From CAWJFJ01 sp963800065 (GTDB taxonomy: Bacteria > Actinomycetota > Acidimicrobiia > Acidimicrobiales > UBA8190): a stretch of 64,000 nt of DNA. Positions 8,101 through 15,357 of this stretch are shown in pieces (positions within the stretch are counted from its first letter, which is position 1; the number at the start of each line of letters is the position of its first letter). Both the position numbers and the translations under genes were made by a program. The DNA lies in contig CAWCZO010000011.1 of the NCBI GenBank assembly GCA_963800065.1, positions 124,001 to 188,000 of the forward strand. Reading direction: 5' to 3'. The notes under the pieces were generated by a model that saw only the letters and a program-made list of their open reading frames with translations, did not search any database and was not told where the DNA came from.

Positions 8101-9678
8101 ACCGAAGGTCTCGCCGCGGTTGGCGCGGTCGAAGAGCTCAGAGAATTTGATCATCCCCTTGTCGGTGTGGACCAGGGCGCTTCCCGGGAAGCAGGGGTTG
8201 CTCCCGTTGATGCGGCCCGCGTTGGGAGCGGTGTGCCAACGGTTGATCGTCGTGTCGAATTGCATGCCGGGATCGGCGCACTCCCACGTGGCCCTGGCCA
8301 GTTGGCGGTAGAGGTCGCGCGCCCGCACGGTGCGGACAGGGGTGCGGTCCTGTCGACCAACCAGGTCCCAGTCGGCGTCGTCGAGAACGGCCTGCATGAA
8401 CTCGTCGGTCACCCGGACGGAGTTGTTGGCGTTCTGGTACTGGATGGAGAAGGCGTCGGAGCCGTCGAGGTCCATGTTGAAGCCGGCGTCGCGCAGCACC
8501 CGCGCCTTCTTCTCCTCGAGCGCCTTGCACCAGATGAAGTCCTCGATGTCGGGGTGGTCCACGTCGAGGATCACCATCTTCGCCGCCCGCCGTGTCTTTC
8601 CCCCGGACTTGATCGTCCCGGCCGAGGCGTCGGCGCCACGCATGAACGAGACCGGACCCGACGCCGTGCCACCGCCGTGGAGATTCTCGACAGAGGCCCG
8701 GATGCGGGACAGGTTGACCCCGGCGCCCGAGCCTCCCTTGAAGATGATCCCCTCCTCCCGGTACCAGTTGAGGATGGAGTCCATGGAGTCGTCGACGGCC
8801 AGGATGAAGCAGTTGTGAACCCTCAAGTTGGCGCTGAGGTACTCACCGCTCTCGGTCTGGATGTCGTACACATCCGTCTCACCGATTGATTCGATCCGGT
8901 CGATCTCGACGTCCTCCGAACGAATCTGGCTGTCAGGCAGGACGTCGTTGCGGCACCACTCGAGCTTGTCGCCCGGTCGGAGGTCCCCGGCAGGGACAAA
9001 GCGGCCGTAGTGAGCGTCGCTGGCTCTCCATACGAGGTGGTCAGCGGTGACGTCGAGGGCGTGACCGGCCTTGGTGTGGACGCGCAGCACCGGCTTCCGC
9101 CCGTTGTGCTTGACCGCCACGATGCGGGTGACCCCGTGAGCGTCGAGGACCTTCGCGCCGACGGCATTCTCCTCCACCAGGCGACCGATGGGGATCAGAC
9201 CACCCGGCGTGTTGACCAGTGCGTCGTAGGGCTGGCACGCACTCGCCTGCTGCGGAACCCCCTGGACGCCGATGTTGAACCAGACCGGGGAGTTGAAGGC
9301 GGCCTTCTGGTGGACGATGACGTGCTTCAACTCGTCGGAGAAGGCCCGGGCCTCCTCGGTGTCGGCGAAGTAGCCGTCCTTCAGACCCCAGTCGGTGACG
9401 GTGTCGACCACCCGGTCGATCACCTGACGGAGCGAGGTCTCGCGCTCCTCGGTCCCCGGGGTGCCGCGGAAGTACTTCTGGGCCAGGATGTTGGTGGCGT
9501 TCAGGGACCAGGTGGTGGGGACCTCGACACCGAGCTGCTCGAAGGCCACCGAGCCGTCGCGGTAGTCGGTGATCCGCGAATCACGCCGCTCCCAGACGAC
9601 CTCGTCGTAGGGATGGACCCCAACGGTGGTGAAGTGACGCTTGATGCCGATGGCGGTCCGCTGCGGGGCAATTGCCAT
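5176..9678 (-). CDS. nrdJ: Adenosylcobalamin-dependent ribonucleotide reductase (class II) with two inteins
   Basis: 1500 residues from the ATG at 9678, of which 953 are host protein and 547 are two inteins (residues 148-289 and 496-900). The host reduces ribonucleotides using an adenosylcobalamin-derived thiyl radical. Seen: redox Cys in ACFIL (split by intein 1), GGSGAGVNLSRIRAS, thiyl-radical Cys and Glu in NPCSE (split by intein 2), the partner redox Cys in NSACNLASINL, AIYRDNCKVGQPLS, and a C-terminal zinc-ribbon-like tail CYQCGMVM...CYVCSSCGTTSGCS that probably shuttles electrons from thioredoxin. An upstream in-frame ATG adds 30 unconserved residues across the promoter and was rejected. 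A TAGGCT -10 box and an NrdR-like dyad lie upstream. Active enzyme requires both splicing events. Confidence 0.96.
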   Translation of the reverse strand: MAIAPQRTAIGIKRHFTTVGVHPYDEVVWERRDSRITDYRDGSVAFEQLGVEVPTTWSLNATNILAQKYFRGTPGTEERETSLRQVIDRVVDTVTDWGLKDGYFADTEEARAFSDELKHVIVHQKAAFNSPVWFNIGVQGVPQQASACQPYDALVNTPGGLIPIGRLVEENAVGAKVLDAHGVTRIVAVKHNGRKPVLRVHTKAGHALDVTADHLVWRASDAHYGRFVPAGDLRPGDKLEWCRNDVLPDSQIRSEDVEIDRIESIGETDVYDIQTESGEYLSANLRVHNCFILAVDDSMDSILNWYREEGIIFKGGSGAGVNLSRIRASVENLHGGGTASGPVSFMRGADASAGTIKSGGKTRRAAKMVILDVDHPDIEDFIWCKALEEKKARVLRDAGFNMDLDGSDAFSIQYQNANNSVRVTDEFMQAVLDDADWDLVGRQDRTPVRTVRARDLYRQLARATWECADPGMQFDTTINRWHTAPNAGRINGSNPCFPGSALVHTDKGMIKFSELFDRANRGETFGVYTHDATSHDAPAERVELTSPEAFMITGFNDIVRLRFDNGMELRCTPGHKIFTANRGFVEAQDLATDDDVKVLDLPAPAVNADPVLPVSSDPDSYRRKGDHGDFLRLPDEWTAEFAHYLGWLIGDGSTSGSTTSTIYGSAEDRTEVLPRHAELVEWINGDRPIKISEQANGTAQLRLSRRPFKGFLEALGIRSVVGPQKSVPWSIEQAPAPVVASFLQGLFDADGCVVVNRDKGSYVGLGSTSPDLLRGVQKLLTTFGVSSRVYKTRRATEEGEVGSFSYTAKDGTERSYGHGAMYDLRITSGSMTGFAQHIGFSLSRKEALLHEASLEGPKGLYDVRRTARLVERTDDGVELTYNLSEPRNHSYVVDGIVVRNCSEYMHLDNSACNLASINLLKYLGEDGTFDTEGFAATVEVVFTAQEILVGNADYPTEKIAENSRRYRQLGLGYANIGALLMAQGLPYDSDEGRAWAATITALMTGHAYATSARTASRMGPFAGYHGDSEAMLNVLRMHRAEVAKIDEEQVPPELLSAAQEAWDNAVELGERHGVRNSQASVLAPTGTIGLLMDCDTTGVEPDLGLVKTKKLVGGGTMSIVNQTVPRALARLGYSPEQVEDIVSYINDNMSIVGAPHVAPEHLPVFACSMGDNTIHYLGHVRMMGAVQPFISGALSKTVNLPEDVTVEDVEQLHIDAWRMGIKAIAIYRDNCKVGQPLSTTKVDGSADDAPAGSEAEARDRAVTARIAELEAALLHEQERAHDTVVVGAVRERLPRRRASSTFAFRVADCEGYVTVGQYDDGRPGEVFMKVSKQGSTLAGIMDAFSISVSLGLQHGVPLATYVRKYTSMRFEPAGITDDPELRIATSLVDYIFRRLAVDYLTREEREELGVLSTAERMQPTLPGVAEAATPTEDLRDEEAGFGSVPPMAGGVTGEARGGSPSLIQRAQQRDAPICYQCGMVMQRAGSCYVCSSCGTTSGCS
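6979..8193 (-). other. Intein 2 of NrdJ: 405 residues with LAGLIDADG homing endonuclease
   Basis: It starts with Cys in CFPGSALVHTDKG and ends HSYVVDGIVVRN before the host Cys of CSEYMHLDN. Block B is ELRCTPGHKIFT. The central homing endonuclease shows the paired dodecapeptides YLGWLIGDGS and FLQGLFDADGC, both acidic residues kept, so the nuclease may be active. The penultimate residue is Arg (codon CGG at 6984-6982) instead of the usual His. Removal joins GSNP to CSEY, the thiyl-radical site of the reductase. Confidence 0.93.
8812..9237 (-). other. Intein 1 of NrdJ: 142-residue mini-intein without endonuclease
   Basis: It begins with Cys (CQPYDALVNTPGGLIPIGRL) and ends RVHN before the host Cys of CFILAVDD. 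Block B is present as DVTADHLVW (TxxH), and the C-terminal block as VYDIQTESGEYLSANLRVHN. At 142 residues it holds only the splicing domain; no LAGLIDADG or HNH motif is seen. Removal joins QQASA to CFIL, restoring the conserved class II sequence. The +1 nucleophile is the enzyme's redox-active Cys. Confidence 0.93.
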
Positions 9679-9704
9679 TGATGTGTCCACCCTTCCTCTG
9701 TCCC

Positions 9705-9710
9705 AGCCTA
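9705..9710 (-). promoter_or_regulatory. -10 box TAGGCT of nrdJ
   Basis: TAGGCT on the minus strand, with a TTGGAA -35-like element 16 bases upstream. It predicts a leader of about 20 nt containing the purine-rich AGGAAGGG ahead of the ATG at 9678, so nrdJ is leadered, unlike many genes here. Confidence 0.5.
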
Positions 9711-9732
9711 GGGCGCGGGGAAATCCTTCCAA

Positions 9733-9748
9733 CCACAAGATGTTGTGG
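9733..9748. promoter_or_regulatory. 16-bp dyad resembling an NrdR box upstream of nrdJ
   Basis: CCACAA-GATG-TTGTGG has perfect 6-bp arms and the 16-bp size of NrdR boxes (general form ACAC-ATAT-GTGT). It lies just upstream of the nrdJ -35 element. NrdR represses ribonucleotide reductase genes when dATP is plentiful. Paired boxes about 31 bp apart are usual, and no second box at that spacing is seen. Confidence 0.5.
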
Positions 9749-9791
9749 TCGCCGGGACCACCACCCACGAGATGAGGTACCCATTACAACA

Positions 9792-9803
9792 CTGTAGTTA
9801 CAG
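9792..9803. promoter_or_regulatory. Perfect dyad CTGTA-GT-TACAG in the nrdJ/glpK gap
   Basis: Perfect 5-bp arms around GT, with partly matching flanks (AC...GT). It lies between the nrdJ promoter and glpK and could be an operator for either; its binder is unknown. Confidence 0.4.
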
Positions 9804-9875
9804 GGTGTCAACGGCAGATCTCCCGTGTCGACCCTGGTGGCGACCCGTTCGCGAAAGTTCGCATCGGGCCGCCGG

Positions 9876-9881
9876 TAGCGT
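9876..9881 (+). promoter_or_regulatory. -10 box TAGCGT of glpK (leaderless)
   Basis: TAGCGT ends eight bases before the GTG at 9890, and no ribosome binding site is seen between them. Confidence 0.6.
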
Positions 9882-9889
9882 GCCCGGCC

Positions 9890-11405
9890 GTGGGCTGCGT
9901 GATCGCCATCGACGCCGGGACCACCGGGGTGCGGGCCCTGGCCGTCGACGAGGAGGGGCGCGTGGTCGACGTCTCGTACCGCGAGATCACCCAGTACTTC
10001 CCCCGGCCGGGGTGGGTGGAGCACGACGCCGACGAGATCTGGTCGGCGGTGGCCTCGACGGTCGACGAGGTGGCCGGGCGCCGGCGGGCGGGGGGACAGG
10101 CGGTGGCCGGGATCGGGATCACCAACCAACGCGAGACGGTGGTGGCCTGGGACCGGTCGACGGGGCGGCCCCGACACCGGGCCATCGTCTGGCAGGACCG
10201 GAGGACGGCCGGGCGGTGCGACGAGCTGCGCCGGGCCGGCCACCTGGCCGTCGTCCGGGAGAAGACGGGACTGGTCCTCGACCCCTACTTCTCGGCCACC
10301 AAGATGTCGTGGCTCCTCAACGACGGGGGGGTGGCCGACTCCCCCGACCTCGTCCTCGGGACGGTCGACTCCTGGCTGATCTGGAACCTGACGGGGGGGA
10401 CGGAGGGCGGGGCGGTCGTCACCGACGCCACCAACGCCGGCCGGACCCTCCTCTTCGACATCCGGGCCCGGGAGTGGTCGGGAGAGCTCGGCGAGATCTT
10501 CGGGGTCCCGCTCGGCGCCCTTCCCTCCGTGCGCCCGTCGTGCGGCCGCTTCGGGGTCGTCGCCGGCGACCTGGCCCGTGGTGGGTCCTCCCTGGCCGGC
10601 GTGCCCGTGAGCGGGGTGGCCGGCGATCAGCAGGCGGCGCTGTTCGGACAGGCCTGCTTCTCGCCCGGGATGGCCAAGGTCACCTACGGGACCGGTAGCT
10701 TCGTCCTGGCCAACGTCGGTGAGGCGTGCCCGCCGCCCTCCGAGGGGCTCCTCACCACGGTGGCCTGGGACCTGGGCGGGCACGGCGGCTCGTCACCGGT
10801 GGCCTACGCGCTCGAAGGGGCCGTCTTCGTCACCGGTGCCGCCGTCCAGTGGCTGCGCGACGGCCTCGGCCTCATCGCCGAGGCGTCCGAGATCGGTCCT
10901 CTGGCCGCCCGGGTGGAGTCCACCGACGGGGTCTATGTCGTCCCCGCCTTCACCGGGCTCGGGAGCCCCTGGTGGGATCCGTACGCGCGCGGGACGATCA
11001 CCGGGCTCACCCGGGGGGTGGGCCGGGCCCAGATCGCCCGGGCCGTGGTCGAGGCCATGGCCTTCCAGGTCCGCGACGTCGTCGACGCCATGACCGGGGC
11101 CGGAGGGGTCGTCTCGGCGCTCCGCGTCGACGGGGGGGCGTCGGTGATGGACCTCCTCCTGCAGCTCCAGGCCGACCAGATCCGGGTGCCGGTGGAACGG
11201 CCGGCCACGGCCGAGACCACCGCCCTCGGCGCCGCCTGGTTGGCCGGGCTGGCCGAGGGTGTCTGGGGATCGCTCGACGAGCTGCCGGGCCCTCTGGTCC
11301 GTCGAGGGTTACTTCACCCCGGTGGCCTCGGCCGTGGCCGCCGACGCCGCCCACGCCAGCTGGCGCCGGGCCGTCGAACGGTCGCGCCGCTGGGCTCAGC
11401 CCTGA
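9890..11405 (+). pseudogene. glpK: Glycerol kinase with a one-base frameshift near the 3' end
   Basis: FGGY-family kinase that makes sn-glycerol 3-phosphate from glycerol and ATP. Seen: N-terminal phosphate loop IAIDAGTTGVRALAVD, substrate motif GITNQRETVVAWD, TVDSWLIWNLTG, GDQQAALFGQACF, FTGLGSPWWDPYARG and VDGGASVMDLLLQLQAD. The frame is intact to WGSLDELP. The expected tail (VEGYFTPVASAV...RAVERSRRWAQP, stop at 11405) is in another frame, restored by removing one G from the GGG at 11287-11289; 1516 nt is one more than a multiple of three. Unshifted, the frame would run on to 12010 through the opposite gene, giving about 230 unrelated residues. Start is GTG at 9890 under a TAGCGT box. The gene overlaps the convergent exporter gene by ten bases. 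Confidence 0.88.
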
Positions 11406-13450
11406 TCGGCGGACGTGGCCACCATGGCCGGGTCGGCCAGGGCGTTGGACATGAGGTCGGAGGCCAGCCGGGCCACCATCTGGACGACCTCGTCGTGTTC
11501 CTGGGGCGACCATCCCCCGAGGAGCTCCTCGAGTCCCCGGCGGCGGGCCGCCGCCAGCGACTCGACGGCGGCCCGGCCCGTGGCCGTCAGGTCCAACCGG
11601 GCCTCGTCGTCCCGCCGCTCGATCAGCCCGCTCCCGGACAGCTCCCGGGCCAGCCGGTCCACCGCCGGGGCGGGGACGTGGAGATGGTCGGCCAGCTGCG
11701 CGGCGGTCTGGTCCTCGTGGCCCTCGATGCGGAGGAGCAACCAGCAGCCGGCCGGCGAGATGGGGAGAGCGGCCTCGGTGGCCAACCACCGGTAGATCTC
11801 CTCCCGGTTCTCGCGGCGGGCCAGGACGCTCAGGGCGCGGGCGATCTCGTCGCGCGAGCTGGCCGTGTGGGGGATGGCCGTCGGGGCCAGGGTGTCGGCC
11901 GGATCGGTGGCCTGGGTGGTTCGGCGCAGCGCCACCTCGGGGAGGATCCAGGTGAGGGCGAAGGCCACCAGGGCCACGGGGACGGCGGCCAGGAAGACCG
12001 TCTTCAGTGAGTCGGCGTAGCCGGTGACGAGGACGTGGCGGAACACCGAGGGCAGTGCATCCAACTGGGCCGGGCTCACGCCCCCGGTGAGCGAGAGCCC
12101 GGCGGGGATCCTGACGTGGCCGAGGGAGCGGCTGATGTTCCCGAGGAGGGTGTCGGAGAAGATGGCTCCGAAGATGGCCACGCCGAAGGAGGCGCCGATG
12201 GAGCGGAAGAAGGTGGTCCCCGCCGTGGCCACGCCCAGATCCTGGTAGCCGACGGCGTTCTGGACGGCGATGACGAGGACCTGGAGGACCATCCCGATCC
12301 CGAGGCCGAGGACCACCATGGCCAGAGACAGGGCGAGGGCACCGGTGGTGACCCCGATGCGTGACAGGAGGAAGAGGCCCACCGACATGACGGCCGTCCC
12401 CACGACGGGGAAGACCTTGTATCGGCCCCACCGGCTGATGATCAGCCCGCTGCCGATCGACGTGACGAGGAGCCCGGCCATGAGTGGTGTCAGCCGGAGC
12501 CCCGAGATCGTCGGGCTCAGCCCTTTCACCACCTGCATGTAGAGAGGGAGGAAGGTGATGGCGCCGAACATGGCGAAGCCCACCACGAACCCGATGGCCG
12601 AGGTGGCGGCGAACGTCCGGTTCCGTAGGAGGGGCAACGGGATGATCGGTTCCACCGCCCGGCGTTCGACCCGGAGGAAGGCCACGACCAGGACGGCGGC
12701 GGCCACCGCCATGACGATGATCGGCCCCGACGACCACCGGTAGGTGTTCCCCCCCAGGGAGGCGACGAGGATCATGGCGGTGGCCGCCGCCGCCAGGAGG
12801 ACCGTGCCGAGGTAGTCGATGACATGGTGGACGTGGACGGTCGACGCCGGGAGGACGGCCGAGGTGACCACCAGGGCGACGACGGCGATGGGGACGTTGA
12901 TGTAGAAGATCCAGTGCCAGCTCAACTTGTCCACGAAGAAGCCGCCGAGAAGAGGACCGAGGACGCTGGAGACGCCGAAGACGGCGCCGAAGACCCCTTG
13001 GTAGCGGCCGCGGTCGCGGGGTGAGACGACGTCCCCGACACTGGCCATGGCGCCGACGATGAGTCCACCGGCGCCCAGTCCCTGGATGGAACGGAAGAGG
13101 ATGAGCTCGAGCATGTCCCGGGAGAGCCCGGCCAGGATCGAGCCGACGATGAAGATTCCGATGGCCGCCTGGAAGAAGAACTTCCGGCCGTACTGGTCGC
13201 CGAGCTTCCCCCACAGCGGCGTCGACGCCGTCGAGGCCAGCAGGTAGGCGGTGACCACCCAGGTCAGGTGGGAGAGACCGTGGAGATCGCCGGCGATGGT
13301 GGGAAGGGCGGTGGCCACGATGGTCTGGTCGAGGGCGGCCAGGAGCATCCCGAGCAACAGGCCCACCATGACCAGTCGGATCTGCGCCTTCGAGAGCTGC
13401 AACGGAGTCCCCGGGGGCGGGGCTCCGGCCTCGGCGGCACTGACCGACAT
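11396..13450 (-). CDS. DHA2-family MFS drug exporter fused to a C-terminal MarR-like domain
   Basis: 684 residues, longer than the usual 480-530 of EmrB/QacA exporters. Residues about 25-530 form a 14-helix major facilitator with the family motifs LDQTIVATALPTIAGDL (motif D1), PLWGKLGDQYGRK (motif A) and GVFGAVFGVSSVLGPLLGGFF (motif C). Residues about 545-684 look like a MarR winged helix: PISPAGCWLLLRIEGHEDQTAAQLADHL, PAPAVDRLARELSGSGLIERRDDEARLDLTATGRA. This would tether a DNA-binding fold to the inner face of the membrane. Start ATG at 13450 has TAGTCT six bases upstream. It is a proton-driven multidrug exporter by family; the substrate is unknown. Confidence 0.9.
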   Translation of the reverse strand: MSVSAAEAGAPPPGTPLQLSKAQIRLVMVGLLLGMLLAALDQTIVATALPTIAGDLHGLSHLTWVVTAYLLASTASTPLWGKLGDQYGRKFFFQAAIGIFIVGSILAGLSRDMLELILFRSIQGLGAGGLIVGAMASVGDVVSPRDRGRYQGVFGAVFGVSSVLGPLLGGFFVDKLSWHWIFYINVPIAVVALVVTSAVLPASTVHVHHVIDYLGTVLLAAAATAMILVASLGGNTYRWSSGPIIVMAVAAAVLVVAFLRVERRAVEPIIPLPLLRNRTFAATSAIGFVVGFAMFGAITFLPLYMQVVKGLSPTISGLRLTPLMAGLLVTSIGSGLIISRWGRYKVFPVVGTAVMSVGLFLLSRIGVTTGALALSLAMVVLGLGIGMVLQVLVIAVQNAVGYQDLGVATAGTTFFRSIGASFGVAIFGAIFSDTLLGNISRSLGHVRIPAGLSLTGGVSPAQLDALPSVFRHVLVTGYADSLKTVFLAAVPVALVAFALTWILPEVALRRTTQATDPADTLAPTAIPHTASSRDEIARALSVLARRENREEIYRWLATEAALPISPAGCWLLLRIEGHEDQTAAQLADHLHVPAPAVDRLARELSGSGLIERRDDEARLDLTATGRAAVESLAAARRRGLEELLGGWSPQEHDEVVQMVARLASDLMSNALADPAMVATSADQG

Positions 13451-13456
13451 GGGCGC

Positions 13457-13462
13457 AGACTA
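13457..13462 (-). promoter_or_regulatory. -10 box TAGTCT of the exporter gene (leaderless)
   Basis: The hexamer ends six bases before the ATG at 13450 on the minus strand, with no room for a ribosome binding site. Confidence 0.6.
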
Positions 13463-13521
13463 CCGGCGCGACCTCCCGCCGACCCGATGCCACTTCCCGT
13501 CTCGCCTTCCGTACGATGATG

Positions 13522-13539
13522 CCGGTCCGGTGGGACCGG
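13522..13539 (+). promoter_or_regulatory. Hairpin in the dipZ leader
   Basis: CCGGTCC-GGTG-GGACCGG forms a perfect 7-bp stem with a 4-base loop just downstream of a TACGAT -10-like box (13512-13517) and before the dipZ ribosome binding site. It could stabilise the leader or tune translation. Confidence 0.4.
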
Positions 13540-13564
13540 AGCCGGGCGAAAGGACGATCCTGCC

Positions 13565-15343
13565 TTGATCCTGCTGTACCTGATCGGCTTCGTGGCCGGG
13601 ATCGTGGCCGGGATCTCGCCGTGCATCTTGCCGGTTCTCCCCATCATCCTCGTGGCCGGCGTCACGAAACCGGTCACCGAGACGTCCGCCGCCACACCGT
13701 CGATGCCGGCAGCGACCGCCACCACGGCCACGGTGGCGGTGACCACCACAGCCACCGCGACAGCGCGAGAGACAGTGAAGAGCTACCGCGCCTACGGCGT
13801 CATCGGTGGGCTCATCACCAGCTTCAGCCTCGTCACCCTGGCCGGGGTGGCTCTGCTGCGGGCCCTCGGCCTGCCACTGAACTTCCTCCGCATAGCGGGT
13901 CTCGTCGTCCTCGGACTCGTTGCCGTGGGACTGATCATCACCCCTCTCGGGAACCTTCTCGAGCGCCCCTTCGTCCGCTTCGGTCGTCGCCAACCGAGGG
14001 GAACCTCCAGTGCCTTCGTCCTCGGTCTCGGCCTCGGCGTCCTCTTCACCCCGTGCGCCGGGCCGATCCTGAGTGCCATCACGTCCATCGGCTCCAGCGC
14101 CCGGGTGGGGTTCACCGACGTGGTTCTCACCGTGGTTTTCGCCTGTGGCGCGGCCGTCCCGCTTCTCGCCTTCGCCCTGGCCGGCGAACGGGTGGCCGAG
14201 CGGGTGGCCGCCTTCCGGGTACACGCCAGACTGGTCCGCCAGATCGGCGGGGGCGTTCTGGCCGTCATGACCCTCGTTCTCGCCTTCAATTGGCTCGACG
14301 GGTTGCAGACAGCGATCCCCGGCTACACCTCTGCGCTGCAGAGGACCATCGAAGGAGGCTCCTACACCAAGAAGCAACTGGACGCCCTGAAGGACACCAC
14401 GACGCCGGCGAAGCTGACCAACTGCACACCGGAGACGACCCTGGTCCGCTGCGGTCAGGCCCCCGCCTTCAAGGGGATCACCCAGTGGCTCAACACGCCC
14501 GGAGACAAGCCGATCTCGTTGAGATCACTCCGGGGCAAGGTCGTCCTCGTCGACTTCTGGACCTACTCGTGCATCAACTGCCAGCGGTCGCTCCCCCACG
14601 TCGAAGCCTGGTACAGCCGCTATCACGCCGACGGGCTCGACGTGATCGGCGTCCACACACCGGAGTTCGCCTTCGAGCACGTCGTCTCGAACATCATCTC
14701 GGCCGCCCACCAGCTCGGGGTGCGCTACCCCATCGCCGTCGACAACAATTACGGGACGTGGGACGCCTACAACAACATGTACTGGCCGGCCGAGTACCTC
14801 ATCGACGCCACCGGGCAGGTCCGGCACGTCGAGTTCGGCGAAGGTGACTACGGCGCCACCGAGTCACTCATCCGTCAGCTGCTGGTGGCCGCCGATCCGA
14901 AGGTGCATCTCCCGGCCCGGACCGGGGTCCCCGACAGGACGCCGGTCAACCAGCTGACGCCGGAGTCCTACCTCGGGTACAACTACCAATTGCCCAACCT
15001 GGCCAACGCCTCGATCACCCCTGACCGTCCGGCCACCTACGCCTTTCCGGCGTCGATCCCGCTCGACGACTTCGCCCTGGCCGGGACGTGGACGTCGGGA
15101 GCCGAGGACCTGACGGCCGGACCGGGGGCCAAGATCGAGCTGTCGTTCATGGCCGACGACGTCTATCTGGTCCTCGGGGGCTCGGGCACGCTCGACGTCT
15201 CGGTGAACGGCCGCCACACCAAGACGATCACGGTGGGCGGGACGCCGCGTCTCTACACCCTCGTCCACGGTTCCTATGAGACGGCCACGGTCACCCTCGA
15301 GGCGTCACCGGGCGTCCAGGCCTACGACTTCACCTTCGGATAG
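13565..15343 (+). CDS. dipZ: DipZ-type CcdA/thioredoxin fusion protein
   Basis: 592 residues. Residues 1-260 are CcdA-like transmembrane segments with paired Cys sites GISPCILPVLP and LFTPCAGPILS, which pass reducing power across the membrane. Residues about 300-455 are an extracytoplasmic thioredoxin/TlpA domain with active site YSCINCQRSLP. Residues about 465-592 form the beta-rich C-terminal domain typical of actinobacterial DipZ. A Thr/Ala-rich insert (about residues 36-72) separates helices 1 and 2. Start is TTG at 13565, chosen because AAAGGA lies ten bases upstream and no better start fits. The role is thiol-disulfide exchange outside the membrane. It is divergent from the exporter gene. 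Confidence 0.88.
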   Translation: MILLYLIGFVAGIVAGISPCILPVLPIILVAGVTKPVTETSAATPSMPAATATTATVAVTTTATATARETVKSYRAYGVIGGLITSFSLVTLAGVALLRALGLPLNFLRIAGLVVLGLVAVGLIITPLGNLLERPFVRFGRRQPRGTSSAFVLGLGLGVLFTPCAGPILSAITSIGSSARVGFTDVVLTVVFACGAAVPLLAFALAGERVAERVAAFRVHARLVRQIGGGVLAVMTLVLAFNWLDGLQTAIPGYTSALQRTIEGGSYTKKQLDALKDTTTPAKLTNCTPETTLVRCGQAPAFKGITQWLNTPGDKPISLRSLRGKVVLVDFWTYSCINCQRSLPHVEAWYSRYHADGLDVIGVHTPEFAFEHVVSNIISAAHQLGVRYPIAVDNNYGTWDAYNNMYWPAEYLIDATGQVRHVEFGEGDYGATESLIRQLLVAADPKVHLPARTGVPDRTPVNQLTPESYLGYNYQLPNLANASITPDRPATYAFPASIPLDDFALAGTWTSGAEDLTAGPGAKIELSFMADDVYLVLGGSGTLDVSVNGRHTKTITVGGTPRLYTLVHGSYETATVTLEASPGVQAYDFTFG

Positions 15344-15357
15344 GGGGACCGTCCCCG

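Noticed and set aside
6463..8889. Long open frame antisense to nrdJ (808 codons, plus strand)
   Set aside because: It mirrors nrdJ codon for codon; the translated protein is rich in Gly, Val, Glu and Asp with no family likeness. It is a product of high GC in the third position.
9679..9889. Cobalamin riboswitch upstream of nrdJ
   Set aside because: I looked for a B12 box and the expected long structured leader; the predicted leader is only about 20 nt and no B12 box was seen.
11007..13493. Long minus-strand frame of 828 codons over the exporter gene
   Set aside because: Pro/Arg/His-rich shadow of the MFS gene with no domain; the true gene at 11396-13450 explains the sequence.
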